NCBI GenBank assembly: GCA_910575035.1
Contig: CAJTDL010000021.1
Coordinates: 1 to 64,000, forward strand
Origin: Lachnospiraceae bacterium
GTDB lineage: Bacteria; Bacillota; Clostridia; Lachnospirales; Lachnospiraceae
Reading direction: 5' to 3'
DNA: 64,000 bases
The notes under the pieces are model-generated. The model was not told where the DNA came from. It searched no databases and saw nothing but the letters and a program-made list of their open reading frames with translations. Of this stretch, positions 51,913-61,708 are shown piece after piece. Positions within the stretch are counted from its first letter, which is position 1; every line of letters begins with the position of its first letter. The position numbers and the translations under genes were made by a program.

Positions 51913-53036
51913 TACCTTCCCTCCCCTTTTTTTATCCATTTATTTCCAAAACGGAACCAATAAACCAGCAGCAAAAACAAGGAAATCAGAAGCATGCCTG
52001 GCAGCGCAATCCATTTTTGGTAAATCTCATAGGCTTCCTCTAAGATCTGGTTTCGGAAAAAAGCGGCAGAAATAGCAAATGCGAGGATAACGGTTACCAA
52101 AAGGCTCCAACCTCCTTTGGGCTCGTGAAATAATTCTTTCAGGATCAGGGAACTTTGGAATACCCCTGTATGCAGTAAAGCAAACAAAGCAAAAAACCAT
52201 ACAGAAATCATTACCACATCCTGCCGGGTAAAAAATCCCCCAGGCAGGTTGACCATGCTCATCAGGGTTATGGCAGGGCGTTTCAGCACGCCCATGGTAT
52301 TGCTGCCAAACACGCCCAATAAGATTAAGTAGATCACCCCATCCAACAGAGTGACACTGACAAGGGCTGTCCGCGCACAGGAGGCCAGTTTCTGCCCATT
52401 CTGGCAAAATGGCTTTAGGAACAGGATTCCTGTCAGCGGCAGCAAAAATACGCTAAAGGAAAGGCTTCCCTGCAATATCCCTTCCCCGCTTGAATACACA
52501 ATCGGCGCCCAACGGTCAGAATCCACCTTTTGAATGGCCAAAAACAGCATTACCAACAGCGGTATCCCTAAAAACCAAAAGAGGATCTCATAAATCCTGG
52601 CGCGGCCCTCAATGCCGCGTATCGTACCATAAGCCGCCAGCAGCAAAAGCAAAATACCCACACCCCAAAAAGGCCCTTCCGGAAGCATCCAGGACAGTAC
52701 CAGGGTTGTGATCTGATAAAGCACAAACCCACAAAGGATAATAAAATACAAAAAATAAAACACCATAAAAAAATCCCCTAAAAATTGCCCCACCGTCCCT
52801 GTCATATAATGGTAGTAATCTTCTTTTGCACGTTTCAGATTGGCTCCCATGCAAAGGAGCAGCACACATCCCCCTGCCATCCCAAACAGCAGGCAGAAAA
52901 TCCCGTCTGCCCCTGTCAGGGAGGACAAGGCTCCCGGCATCATCAGGCTACTCAGCCCAAAGATGTCCAAAATCAGCAACCGCCTTACCTGTCGTAATGA
53001 TATTTTCCAATTATCTGCAAACATCATGCCCTCCAT
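51912..53036 (-). CDS. gerB: GerAB-type spore germination permease
   Basis: A 374-residue APC-superfamily membrane protein with about ten hydrophobic segments (LLILDIFGLSSLMMPGALSS, FFMVFYFLYFIILCGFVLYQ, PFWGVGILLLLLAAYGTIRG). This is the germinant-binding B subunit by family. Start ambiguous: 53036 (MEGMMF) or the ATGs at 53027/53024, for which GGAGGG lies immediately upstream. Seven bases follow the gerA stop. Confidence 0.9.
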   Translation of the reverse strand: MEGMMFADNWKISLRQVRRLLILDIFGLSSLMMPGALSSLTGADGIFCLLFGMAGGCVLLLCMGANLKRAKEDYYHYMTGTVGQFLGDFFMVFYFLYFIILCGFVLYQITTLVLSWMLPEGPFWGVGILLLLLAAYGTIRGIEGRARIYEILFWFLGIPLLVMLFLAIQKVDSDRWAPIVYSSGEGILQGSLSFSVFLLPLTGILFLKPFCQNGQKLASCARTALVSVTLLDGVIYLILLGVFGSNTMGVLKRPAITLMSMVNLPGGFFTRQDVVMISVWFFALFALLHTGVFQSSLILKELFHEPKGGWSLLVTVILAFAISAAFFRNQILEEAYEIYQKWIALPGMLLISLFLLLVYWFRFGNKWIKKGEGR

Positions 53037-53043
53037 TACTGCA

Positions 53044-54540
53044 TCATCCTTTTCCCTGCTTCTTCAGCTTCAGCCTGGTGCGCGCCCCCTCTCTCGTATA
53101 GATTGGGCGCTTCTTCAGAAACTTCAGCGGCAGGCGCAAAAATGTATCCCGCTCATCCTGATACCCGCTCAAATCCGCCCCTACAAAAGGAGACAAATAC
53201 GGAATCCCGAAGCTTTCCAGATGAGACAAATGAATCAGCACACCCAAAAGCCCCACCAAAAACCCAAAAAATCCCATCCATCCACATAGGAAAATAAACA
53301 TAAACTTCAAAATCCGAAAGGCAGTGGCAAATTCTTCATTGGGCACTGCAAAAGAGCAAAGCGCCGTCAAAGCCACCACGATCACTACAATAGGGCTGAC
53401 AATATTGGCATCCACCGCTGCCTGCCCAATAATCAGCCCCCCTACAATCCCAATGGTATTCCCGTTCGCCCCTGGAAGCCGTACTCCGGCCTCCCGCAGA
53501 AGCTCAAATGCCAGCTCCATAATAAGCACCTCCACCAATGCTGGAAATGGCACCCCTTGCCTGGCAGCCGCCAAAGACAGCAGCAAATCTGTTGGCAATA
53601 TCTGCGTATGGAAATTCGTCATTGCCAGATACACCCCTGGGAACACCATAGCCAGAAAAGAAGCCAGATACCGCAGCACCCTGGTGAAAGACGCAATCTC
53701 CCATCGGCTATAATAATCATCACTGGTCTGGATAAACGTATTATAAGTAGCAGGAAAGATCAACGCCACCGGGGAGTTGTCTGACAGCATTACCACCCGT
53801 CCCTCCAGGATAGCCATAGCTGCCCGATCTGGCCGCTGGGTAGTCTGAAACTGCGGAAAAGGAGAATACTTCCTTTCTTCCGTCAGCTGTTCAATAATCC
53901 CGCTGTCCAGGGTTCCATCAATCTCAAACGCTCCCAGCCTCTTCTCCACCTCCTCTAATACCTCAGGATAAATCAGATCCTTCATATACACCAAATCCAC
54001 ATTCGTATGGGTCCGCCTCCCTGCGAAGCTTTCCTTTACTTTCACATTGGGGCTTCGCAGCCTTTTCCGTATCAAAGCCGTATTCAGCTTGACCGACTCT
54101 GAAAACCCTTCATTGGATCCCCGTATCACCTTTTCTGATTCTGTCTCATAAACCCCCCGTCCTGGATACCCCTTATCTGGAATCTTCAGAGCCTTATCAT
54201 ACCCTTCCAAAAAAATCAGGGTGTCTCCTGTCAGCATTCCCTGGGCAGCCTCCTCCAGAGCCCCAAAAGGTTTGGCATCCGAAATCCCGCCTACATTCTT
54301 TTTCACATACTCCACCAATTCCCCCTCTGGCATTCCCCGCAGTGTCTGCAAAAATTTTCCCACCGCAGAATCCGTCCAATCCACACTGCTCAAAGCAACC
54401 TCAATATAAGCAATATAGCACTCCCTTCCCCCTTGTGCCCCCACCCGTATCCTTCTCCTCTTAATATCCGCACAATCCTGGAACATTTCCTCGAAATTCC
54501 TGATATTTTCCTCCAAATCCTGCGTGATCTGAATCCCCAT
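53044..54540 (-). CDS. gerA: GerA family spore germination protein
   Basis: A 498-residue A subunit: a soluble N-terminal half (CYIAYIEVALSSVDWTDSAV, FLEGYDKALKIPDKGYPGRG, TNVDLVYMKDLIYPEVLEEV) and a C-terminal half with about five membrane segments (TGVLRYLASFLAMVFPGVYL region, NTIGIVGGLIIGQAAVDANI, LKFMFIFLCGWMGFFGFLVG). AAAGGAGA precedes the chosen ATG; the frame to 54597 lacks a ribosome site. Typical gerA-gerB-gerC order. Confidence 0.93.
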   Translation of the reverse strand: MGIQITQDLEENIRNFEEMFQDCADIKRRRIRVGAQGGRECYIAYIEVALSSVDWTDSAVGKFLQTLRGMPEGELVEYVKKNVGGISDAKPFGALEEAAQGMLTGDTLIFLEGYDKALKIPDKGYPGRGVYETESEKVIRGSNEGFSESVKLNTALIRKRLRSPNVKVKESFAGRRTHTNVDLVYMKDLIYPEVLEEVEKRLGAFEIDGTLDSGIIEQLTEERKYSPFPQFQTTQRPDRAAMAILEGRVVMLSDNSPVALIFPATYNTFIQTSDDYYSRWEIASFTRVLRYLASFLAMVFPGVYLAMTNFHTQILPTDLLLSLAAARQGVPFPALVEVLIMELAFELLREAGVRLPGANGNTIGIVGGLIIGQAAVDANIVSPIVVIVVALTALCSFAVPNEEFATAFRILKFMFIFLCGWMGFFGFLVGLLGVLIHLSHLESFGIPYLSPFVGADLSGYQDERDTFLRLPLKFLKKRPIYTREGARTRLKLKKQGKG

Positions 54541-54559
54541 GCCACTCTCCTTTACCATA

Positions 54560-54594
54560 TAAAAAAAGGATAACACTCTGTGTATCCTTTTTAT
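54560..54594 (-). terminator. Terminator between gntR and gerA
   Basis: On the minus strand AAAAAGGATA ... TATCCTTTTT (loop about CACAGAGTG) with a T-run, closing the ispE-gntR transcript. The remaining bases up to 54765 hold no gene. Confidence 0.75.
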
Positions 54595-54765
54595 CATTCT
54601 TATCTATTTTTCCCAAATTTTCCATTCTTATACATGCCCCTCCATTCCTCCTCTAACGCACCCCTTACCTTACGCTTTTACCGGATCAGAAGCACACTCC
54701 TAACGTGCTCTTTACCTTCTGCCTATCGCCCCACCAGATTCCTCCTACAGCGCCAAATCCTTCGC

Positions 54766-55443
54766 TCACTCCTGTCCTTGGATCATCTCTTTAATTACGG
54801 TTTCCTGGTTCATCACATGATAACTCACAATCGCTACCACCGTCTCCTTGTCCTTTTGCTTCAGCCCCTCATAAATCCTCGCATGCTCCTCGATCAGCCG
54901 GGGATAAATGCTTTGGTCCTTCAGATACTCTACCCGATACCGATACATCTGCCCCCGCAGGTTATTCAGCATATTCACCAGCTTGGGATTGTTCGAAGCT
55001 TGGTAAATGGCGTCATGGAACCCCACATCTGCCTGGGCAATCTCCTTCACATCCCTGCCCTTCGCCTTTTTTTCAAAATTCTTAAGCGCCACATAAATCT
55101 TGTCCAGCCCCTCATCCGTCATATTGTCACATGCAAGCCTCACGGCCAGCTCATCTAATGCCCTGCGGATTTGGAGGACATCCTCCATCTCCTTCTCCGT
55201 CATCTTCGCAACCTCCGCCCCCTTCCTGGGCACGGTCACTGCCAGGCCCTCCAGCTCCAGCATTCGGATTGCCTCCCGGATCGGCGTACGGCTTACCCCC
55301 AGCCTTTTCGCCAGCTGCAGCTCCATCAGGCGTTCCCCTGGCTTTAACTCCCCCTTAAAAATCGCTTCCCGCAGCGTCTGGAACACCACATCCCGAAGGG
55401 GAAGGTAGGCGTCCATATTTAACCTCATTTTATCCATCGCCAT
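54766..55443 (-). CDS. GntR family regulator, FadR subgroup (FCD domain)
   Basis: A 225-residue regulator. Winged helix: PLRDVVFQTLREAIFKGELK, PGERLMELQLAKRLGVSRTP and IREAIRMLELEGLAVTVPRK. C-terminal FCD ligand-binding domain with metal-site residues in FHDAIYQASNNPKLVNMLNN and EEHARIYEGLKQKD. AAGGAGATGG before the ATG; 28 bases after ispE, so likely co-transcribed. Effector unknown, organic acid by family. Confidence 0.9.
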   Translation of the reverse strand: MAMDKMRLNMDAYLPLRDVVFQTLREAIFKGELKPGERLMELQLAKRLGVSRTPIREAIRMLELEGLAVTVPRKGAEVAKMTEKEMEDVLQIRRALDELAVRLACDNMTDEGLDKIYVALKNFEKKAKGRDVKEIAQADVGFHDAIYQASNNPKLVNMLNNLRGQMYRYRVEYLKDQSIYPRLIEEHARIYEGLKQKDKETVVAIVSYHVMNQETVIKEMIQGQE

Positions 55444-55471
55444 CCATCTCCTTTTTCTCCTGTATTCTCAC

Positions 55472-56344
55472 TTATTCCCGGACATTGAACATATCTGTTA
55501 AATATACCTGCTTGGCCTGATCCTTCTCCAGCAATTTCTGATAGGCCTGCTTAGCCAGCCCTTCATCCTCAAACAAGGCAAACACCGTAGGCCCGCTGCC
55601 GCTCATCATGGCCTGCAGCGCACCTGCCTGCATCATATCCTCCTTGATCTGGGCAATCACTGGATAGTGGGGAACCGTAACGCTCTCCAGCACATTTCCC
55701 ATATGGGAAGCTACCTTATGCAAATCCCCTCCCCGGATCCCCTCTATCACCAAATCCACATCTGGATGCTTCAGGCTCCCATCCAGCTTTAAATTCTCAT
55801 ACACAAACTTGGTAGACACACTGACTGGCGGCTTGGCAACCAACACATGGCAGTTTGGCACAGGCGGAAGGGGGCTGAGCCTCTCCCCAATCCCTTCTGC
55901 CAGGGCTGTCCCACGCATAATGCAATAGGGCACATCCGCTCCCAGCTTCACGCCCCGCTGCATCAGTTCCTTCTTGGACAGCTTCAAATGGTACATCCGG
56001 TTCATCCCATAAAGGACTGCCGCTGCATCAGAGCTCCCCCCAGCCATGCCTGCCGCCACTGGAATACGCTTTTGCAGGTCAATAAAAATCCCCCCTGGCA
56101 AGCCAAACTCATCCATAAGAAGCTTTGCCGCCTTGTATACCAAATTATTCTCATTGTCTGGAAGGTAAAATAAATTTGTGGCCACCCGAATCCCTGGGCT
56201 CTTTAGCTTTTTCAGATGGATGCTGTCATAAATGCCCACTGTCTGCATCACCATTTTCACCTCATGGTAGCCATCCTCCCTGCGCCGAAGCACATCCAGC
56301 CCCAGATTTACCTTCGCATAAGCCCTTAATCTCATTTCGTACAT
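55472..56344 (-). CDS. ispE: 4-diphosphocytidyl-2-C-methyl-D-erythritol kinase
   Basis: A 290-residue GHMP kinase of the non-mevalonate isoprenoid pathway: YAKVNLGLDVLRRREDGYHE, the ATP loop PVAAGMAGGSSDAAA, and MMSGSGPTVFALF. GGAG precedes the chosen ATG (MYEMRLRAYAK). Full length. A TTGACA-like box at 56412-56407 may be its promoter. Confidence 0.94.
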   Translation of the reverse strand: MYEMRLRAYAKVNLGLDVLRRREDGYHEVKMVMQTVGIYDSIHLKKLKSPGIRVATNLFYLPDNENNLVYKAAKLLMDEFGLPGGIFIDLQKRIPVAAGMAGGSSDAAAVLYGMNRMYHLKLSKKELMQRGVKLGADVPYCIMRGTALAEGIGERLSPLPPVPNCHVLVAKPPVSVSTKFVYENLKLDGSLKHPDVDLVIEGIRGGDLHKVASHMGNVLESVTVPHYPVIAQIKEDMMQAGALQAMMSGSGPTVFALFEDEGLAKQAYQKLLEKDQAKQVYLTDMFNVRE

Positions 56345-56562
56345 CGCATTTCTCCTGTATTCTGTATACATTCCTATTATCTAGTTAACCATTTTTCCTG
56401 GAAAATGTCAATAAAAAGCCTGTTTGCCTTTGTTTTTTGTGTTAATTTTTTCCTCCACCCTCCGATATATACATTGAAATGCAGCGGTGTCCTGTAGCTT
56501 ACAGGAGCATCCGCTGATAAAATGTTAGGGATAACCAATATTTTCGCCAAGGAGGGACTATT
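56345..56562. other. Divergent promoter region with a leader hairpin
   Basis: Contains the ispE promoter candidate and, near 56480-56514, the hairpin TCCTGTA-GCT-TACAGGA with outer GCGG / CCGC pairing in the leader of the downstream gene. Confidence 0.5.
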
Positions 56563-57177
56563 ATGAGCATGGAAAGTATTAATAATAATGTAAGCACTAC
56601 TGCAGCTTATGCAGCATCTGCACAGCAGACCGCTAAAACTTCAGAAAAGAGCGATACTGCTGCCAAATCCGATTCTTCCAGCAATGCCGCCAAGGAATCT
56701 GGCGTTGTATACGAAAAAGGAACCTCTGCTACCAGCGGCACTTATTCCAAGGACGCTATTGTGGCACGGATGAAACGGGATGCTGAGACCAGGACAGCAC
56801 AGTTAAAGAGTTTAGTTGAAAAGATGATGACCAGCCAGGGATCCAAAATTGGCCAGGCTGACAGCATGTGGCGCTTCCTTGCCAGCGGGAACTTCACTGT
56901 TAGCGCAGATGTCAAGGCACAGGCACAGGCTGATATCGCAGATGACGGCTACTGGGGCGTAGAGCAGACCTCTGACCGTATTGTGGAGTTCGCCAAGGCA
57001 CTGACTGGCGGAGACGCTTCCAAGGCAGAAGAAATGAGGGCTGCTTTCGAAAAAGGCTTTAAGGCAGCCACCAAATCCTGGGGCTCCTCCCTTCCCAGCA
57101 TTTCTTCCAGAACCTATGACGCCGTTATGGAAAAATTCGATAAATGGGTAGGAAAGACAGATACAGAAGAATCCTAA
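56563..57177 (+). CDS. Conserved Clostridial hypothetical protein
   Basis: A 204-residue protein. Residues 1-65 are Ser/Thr/Ala-rich and disordered (MSMESINNNVSTTAAYAASA ...); the rest is helical with ARMKRDAETRTAQLKSLVEK, MMTSQGSKIGQADSMWRFLA and DDGYWGVEQTSDRIVEFAKA followed by GFKAATKSWGSSLPSISSRT. I recall this C-terminal block as conserved among Lachnospiraceae proteins of unknown function. AAGGAGGGA precedes the ATG. No signal peptide. Function unknown. Confidence 0.8.
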   Translation: MSMESINNNVSTTAAYAASAQQTAKTSEKSDTAAKSDSSSNAAKESGVVYEKGTSATSGTYSKDAIVARMKRDAETRTAQLKSLVEKMMTSQGSKIGQADSMWRFLASGNFTVSADVKAQAQADIADDGYWGVEQTSDRIVEFAKALTGGDASKAEEMRAAFEKGFKAATKSWGSSLPSISSRTYDAVMEKFDKWVGKTDTEES

Positions 57178-57204
57178 AGCATAAATAATTAACCAGTTAT
57201 TTCA

Positions 57205-57558
57205 TTAGGAGTCTGAATACAAATCTGGTCGGAGGCAGGTGATAGTTCTACCTGCCTCCGAGCCTAATGAGTAGATAAGCTGGAATTCATAAAGCCCTAT
57301 TAAAAACCTTACCCCTTCCTCTAGAATCGTGCATACCTGTTTATCATCCACACTGATTTTATAAGCATAAGCCAAATTATCATTGATTCCATTACTGTAC
57401 TTATACGCTACGATATAAGTCGGTGGTTCCGATGTATAGAATCCATACGATGTTTCCAAAATCTCACAATCTGAACTGAATAAATCTAAGAACCTCCGAA
57501 ACTCCTTATCCGCATATTCTTTCTTTTCATATCTATAGCCCGCCTTTCTGTCATACAA
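57205..57558 (-). CDS. Hypothetical protein, possibly 5'-truncated
   Basis: A 117-residue soluble protein (MYDRKAGYRYEKKEYADKEF ... CLRPDLYSDS) with aromatic-rich beta-type middle. No family recognised. No convincing ribosome site precedes the ATG, and the region upstream holds nothing recognisable before the second MITE-like element, so it may be the 3' part of a longer gene. Confidence 0.5.
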   Translation of the reverse strand: MYDRKAGYRYEKKEYADKEFRRFLDLFSSDCEILETSYGFYTSEPPTYIVAYKYSNGINDNLAYAYKISVDDKQVCTILEEGVRFLIGLYEFQLIYSLGSEAGRTITCLRPDLYSDS

Positions 57559-57722
57559 ATACTCTTCGCTGCCGTTTCACTTTTCCTGCTTTTTTGCAGA
57601 CGTCATTAAAAGCCCTGCTAAATATTTTCACCACAAACTATCTACCCATCTCAGCTTGAACTGCCTGGCAGTAGATTTTCCAAAATAAATCAATAATCTA
57701 TTATCTCCCTTTTAGAACCCGT

Positions 57723-58189
57723 GTTACTATTCATGGCCAATGTCATTATCTTATGGGAATTTCAGGCTGGCAGGGGGCTGGCTATGCGTTTGCCAGGGGA
57801 ATCAATAATATCGGCATATTGCCAATGCCAGAAATTTAAAGCGAGAATTTATTTCGCTTACAGCCATCGGAAACGTAATCAGGGAGAAGCCGGGGCATAA
57901 GGGGCTGCCCTTGTGACTTGTCAGGGGTTTAGGGTTTCTTGGCAGTTCCCCAAATAGCAGGGATTTGCGGACAGGGACGTCCGCAAAAGCCCTGGAAGCT
58001 GCACAGCCCCCTGACGCCTGCCACTAAAGTCCCTTAAATTACTGACATTGATTCATGGCTAAGGAATGCGCTGAGCTGCGGATTCCGTAAGAACATGATT
58101 CAGGAGTGAGGGACGATTTTTGCGGAGCAAAACTTTAATTATCGCCCCGAATTGCTGCTATGAGCGGCTCCTGAGCCGTGAATAGTAAC
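57723..58189. mobile_element. Non-autonomous element (MITE-like), copy 2
   Basis: 467 bp, inverted relative to copy 1. Ends GTTACTATTCATGGCC and the complement of GTTACTATTCACGG; the right-hand 175 bp are closely similar to the left of copy 1, the centre is different and shorter. No target duplication is visible, suggesting rearrangement after insertion. No coding capacity. Confidence 0.82.
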
Positions 58190-58316
58190 CTGACAAGCAA
58201 TTTATAAAAAAAGAAACCTAGACAAAGGGTGTCAAGATATGTGTGCTATACTAAGGATCGTAACAATACAGCTATACAGAAATTTCAAACACATTAAAAA
58301 GAAAGAGGTAAAGAAA

Positions 58317-58589
58317 ATGAATGAAATGAATCAAAAATTTTGTCAGTGTTGCGGTATGCCTATGGGAGATACGGATGAACTGTACGGAACAAATGCTGAT
58401 GGCAGAAAAAATGAGGAATATTGCAAGTATTGTTTTGAAAACGGCCAGTTTACTTTCAACGGTACAATGGAAGAACAGATTGAGATATGCGTACCGCATA
58501 TGGTTGCCGCTAATCCCAATATAAATGAAGAGGAAGCAAGAAAAATCATGCTTGAATGGTTTCCAACACTGAAACGCTGGAAAAACTAA
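58317..58589 (+). CDS. Zinc-ribbon domain protein
   Basis: A 90-residue protein: MNEMNQKFCQCCGMPMGDTD, NEEYCKYCFENGQFT, CVPHMV and MLEWFPTLKRWKN. Two Cys pairs (CQCCGMP and CKYC) form the putative zinc-ribbon domain of a small bacterial family whose members often occur as stress or GNAT-linked proteins; function unknown. AGAGG precedes the ATG. Confidence 0.85.
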   Translation: MNEMNQKFCQCCGMPMGDTDELYGTNADGRKNEEYCKYCFENGQFTFNGTMEEQIEICVPHMVAANPNINEEEARKIMLEWFPTLKRWKN

Positions 58590-58975
58590 TCACTGCCGCC
58601 CAACAATTACAGAAAAGCGCAGTCCTTTTTGCTGATAGGCACTCAAGGGGGGAGGTAGTTAAAAGCCCTACCGTCCCGTTGATGCTAAAGTTATCGCTCC
58701 CAGCACAAGGCTCTGTCTCCGCCCCATTCAAACCTTTTAACGATTGCCTGCTATCGTTAAAAGCAGGTACAAAATCGGAAAACGAAACAGCTCCGGAAAT
58801 GGAAAAAAGGCTCAAAAAGCGAAAAAATAAAACCGCCGAATCCGCGAAAAGGCTTATTTCCACGCATTTTCGCGGTTTTCCATTGTATCAATTCATGTTT
58901 GAAATACCTTCTTTCCTTCTTCATAAGTCTCCACTCGCACTGCAAGACATAATAATTTACGTGGTCTGATCATAC
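58590..58975. other. Stretch without a supported gene
   Basis: Several overlapping frames exist but none has a ribosome site or recognisable motif. A 9-bp inverted repeat CCGCGAAAA / TTTTCGCGG lies at 58842-58875. Confidence 0.45.
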
Positions 58976-59190
58976 CTACATATACGCATTTACGACTATA
59001 TTCACTAATCGCTTGATTTTCTGTTCCGATTTTGAGTAATTATATTTGCTCCCGTCCACATAAGAAACAGAGTTAAAGCAGAAATGATTATGCAGATGTC
59101 CTTTGTCAAGGTGGGTGGCAACGATTATCTGGTACTTGCCGCCCCACATTTCCCTTGCCAGTTTCAATCCGATTTCATGGAATTGATTTC
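58976..59190 (-). pseudogene. Internal fragment of a MOBP relaxase
   Basis: The frame FHEIGLKLAREMWGGKYQII then VATHLDKGHLHNHFCFNSVS matches the HUH core of MobA-type relaxases (compare 21230-22582). It is cut on the left by a junction into the ABC permease remnant near 59,185 and ends in a stop after NAYM. Confidence 0.75.
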
Positions 59191-59604
59191 TTCATGGGTT
59201 CCTTTATGGTAAGCTGTATTCTCATACTCATAATATGCATTGTAAAAACCATACCCTTCCAGATGGCCGCAGGCTGTCTTAAGATTCATTCCTTTCATTT
59301 CCCCAATCACGGACCTCGCCTCCTCATTGTCCATCTCGCATTCGGAAGTTAAGACTTCCTGTATCCGTTCTTCCCACTTTTCCCGCCGTAGCTCTTTCTC
59401 CGTCGGCACATATCCGTCAAAAACATCTCCATCCCGATAGTTTTGCGGATAGTCATTCACAATGGTTTCCCCTTCCCTGAGATAATGGATGTTCAGATAG
59501 GGGCTTACATTCTGAAATACCATAAAAACACCAATAACGATGCCAAGCCAGAGCAGAGGGTTCTTCATATAATTTTTTACCTCTCTTTTCAAAATTGACC
59601 GCAT
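59164..59604 (-). pseudogene. N-terminal fragment of an ABC-type permease
   Basis: GAAGGAGG precedes an ATG opening MRSILKREVKNYMKNPLLWL then GIVIGVFMVFQNVSPYLNIH: membrane segment plus the start of an extracytoplasmic domain. The sequence runs into relaxase DNA near 59,185, so the remaining permease is lost. The two-component genes upstream probably once regulated it. Confidence 0.65.
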
Positions 59605-59690
59605 AACTTTGCCTCCTTCATTTTTTAGTGATTCTATTGTAAAAGAAAAATCATAACAGAAAGACAATAAAAAGAAAAACGCCGGATTAC

Positions 59691-60873
59691 TTACGCAATC
59701 CGATGGAATATTACTGTCACCACAGCCCCTCCCTGTTCATCATTTCCTAAAACTAATTTTCCTCCATGTTTTTCACAATACAGTCTGCTGATATACATTC
59801 CCAGTCCCGCATGTTTCAGGCTGTCTTTTACATTCTGCCCATAGAACGCTTCCGTCATTTTTTCTGCATCTTCCCGAAAACCATCGCCGTCATCCATGAC
59901 ACAGATACTTAATTTTGCATATTCAGCCTTTACCATTATTATAATCTGCCATTTCCCATGACGCAGGGCATTCGACAGAAGATTTTCCGTTACTTCTAAA
60001 ATAATTTCTTTATCCCCATAAAATTCTTCCTTTAATTCAGACACTTGTAACATACATTGTTTCCCATACTCTTTTTCCAAAATGGCAAGTTCTCCCTGAA
60101 TATCCTTCTCTAATTGCCTGGCAGAAATATTCTCTGGGGACAGTTGCCGATTTTCTAAACTGCTCAATTTCCGCATTGTTTCTACAAAGGCATCCATACG
60201 TTCAATCTGGCGTCCGCTCTCTGACAGCATTTCCATTGCCTGTTCCATATCTATATCTTCGCTTGGCAGATATTCCATCAGCATTTCCTGATACCCTTTC
60301 AAAACGGACAATGGGGCGCGTATATCGTGCGAAATAGCCGCACGCAGCATCTTTTCCTCCTCAACCGTCCGCCATAATGCCTGATTATTTCTGGCAAGCT
60401 GTTCCCGCATCTTCTCAAATTCCCTGCAAAGTTCGCCCATCTCGTCCTTATTCTCATAGGAAATGCAAAAATCCAAATGATTCTCGGCAATCTTTTTTGA
60501 TGCCTGTACAAGTTCTTCCATCGGCTTTCTTAACTTGTTTTGGTAAAAGAGGAAAACTGCCACGCAGCTTCCTGCTATAGACAGTATCAGCACAACATAA
60601 GTCTGTAAAAAATCGCAAAGCTCTGACACAAAATAGTCTGACTGTGTCATCTCATAAGAACTCGTCCTTGGAATATCCGCCACATAATCAGATCCTTCAT
60701 TATTCTACTGCTTCAAAATATGCTTCTTCATCCACATAATTCCACCAGATATGCATTTGTGTCTGTTCGGCAATTCTGGTAATAACTGCCGAAAGAAGGA
60801 AACCGCAAAATAAGGCAGCCGCCATATATAATAAAATCGTTTTTCTTACGGAAAGATTTCTTATTTTATCCAT
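59691..60873 (-). pseudogene. Sensor histidine kinase with a frameshift after the first membrane segment
   Basis: Starts MDKIRNLSVRKTILLYMAAA in one frame; near 60,702 one base is missing (GTAGAATAATGAAGG) and the frame continues EGSDYVADIPRTSS through the second membrane segment, HAMP, phospho-acceptor His in AAISHDIRAPLSVL, and ATPase motifs NLLSNALRHG and GLGMYISRL to the stop. Without the shift the kinase domain lacks its first 60 residues. Start overlaps the response-regulator stop. Confidence 0.78.
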
Positions 60874-61449
60874 CGGTATCCCATCCCCCATATGGTTTCA
60901 ATATATTCTGTTTCTGTAAATTGCTGGAACTTTTTTCTGATTCGGCGGATTAGTTCTGTAATTACCCTGCTGTCACCTTCTGCATCATATCCGCAGACCT
61001 TCTCGTAAATCCTGTCTTTATCAAAGACCATTCCTGGATTCATGGACAGAAATTCAATAATTCCATATTCTAATCTTGTCAGTTCCAGATAATCTGCATG
61101 AATCTGCACGGTCTTTGCATTATAATCAATAGACAGTTCTCCTTGAAAGCAGCATTCTGTCTTTTCTCTGTGCCGTGCTTCCCGTTTCAAGTGCGCCGTA
61201 ATCCTTGCATCAAGCTCTTTCAGGCTAAACGGCTTTAAAATGTAGTCGTCTCCTCCTGCATACCTCTATCCCGTCAATGTTCGGCATATTTACATCCAGT
61301 AATATAATATCTGGCTGTAGCTTTACTTTATTTAACCCTTCCAATCCATTCTCTGCCGTAATGATTTCATACTTTTTAATTTCCAAAAATTTTTTCAGCA
61401 TTTTAAGAAGTTCGGTATCATCATCAATAATCAATATCTTATAAGCCAT
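60861..61449 (-). pseudogene. OmpR-type response regulator with internal deletion
   Basis: The N-terminal MAYKILIIDDDTELLKMLKK and phospho-acceptor IILLDVNMPNIDG run to IEVCR; the sequence then resumes at GGDDYILKPFSLKELDARIT and the winged helix LTRLEYGIIEFLSMNPGM ... YIETIWGMGYRW in another frame. About 30 residues of the receiver (beta-4/alpha-4) are missing. Confidence 0.82.
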
Positions 61450-61708
61450 TTCTGCTCCTTTTCCTTGATATAGTTGCCTTTTGGGTTTGTATTCCTATCA
61501 TGTACATAAATTATCGACAATAGGATATCCCTTTGCCAATAAATATTTAAAATAGATTATACTACACAAATCCCAACAAATACACAACGAACACTTTGTT
61601 TTAATTAGAAAGAGCATCCAAATTCCGTGATGCATAGCGTTTACCATCATTTTATGTTGCAACCTCATCAAAAAATCGGCAAAGTTGCTAAACTCTGCCG
61701 ATTCTACG
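61450..61708. other. Intergenic stretch with excisionase terminator
   Basis: No gene. The minus-strand hairpin AATCGGCA / TGCCGATT (61674-61703) followed by six Ts terminates the excisionase transcript. Confidence 0.6.

Noticed and set aside
52027-52407. Overlapping frames within the ger operon
   Set aside because: Shadows of gerA, gerB and gerC in other frames, without ribosome sites.
58239-58316. N-terminal extension of the zinc-ribbon gene
   Set aside because: AGAGG and the ATG at 58317 fit the family start; the extension overlaps the putative promoter.
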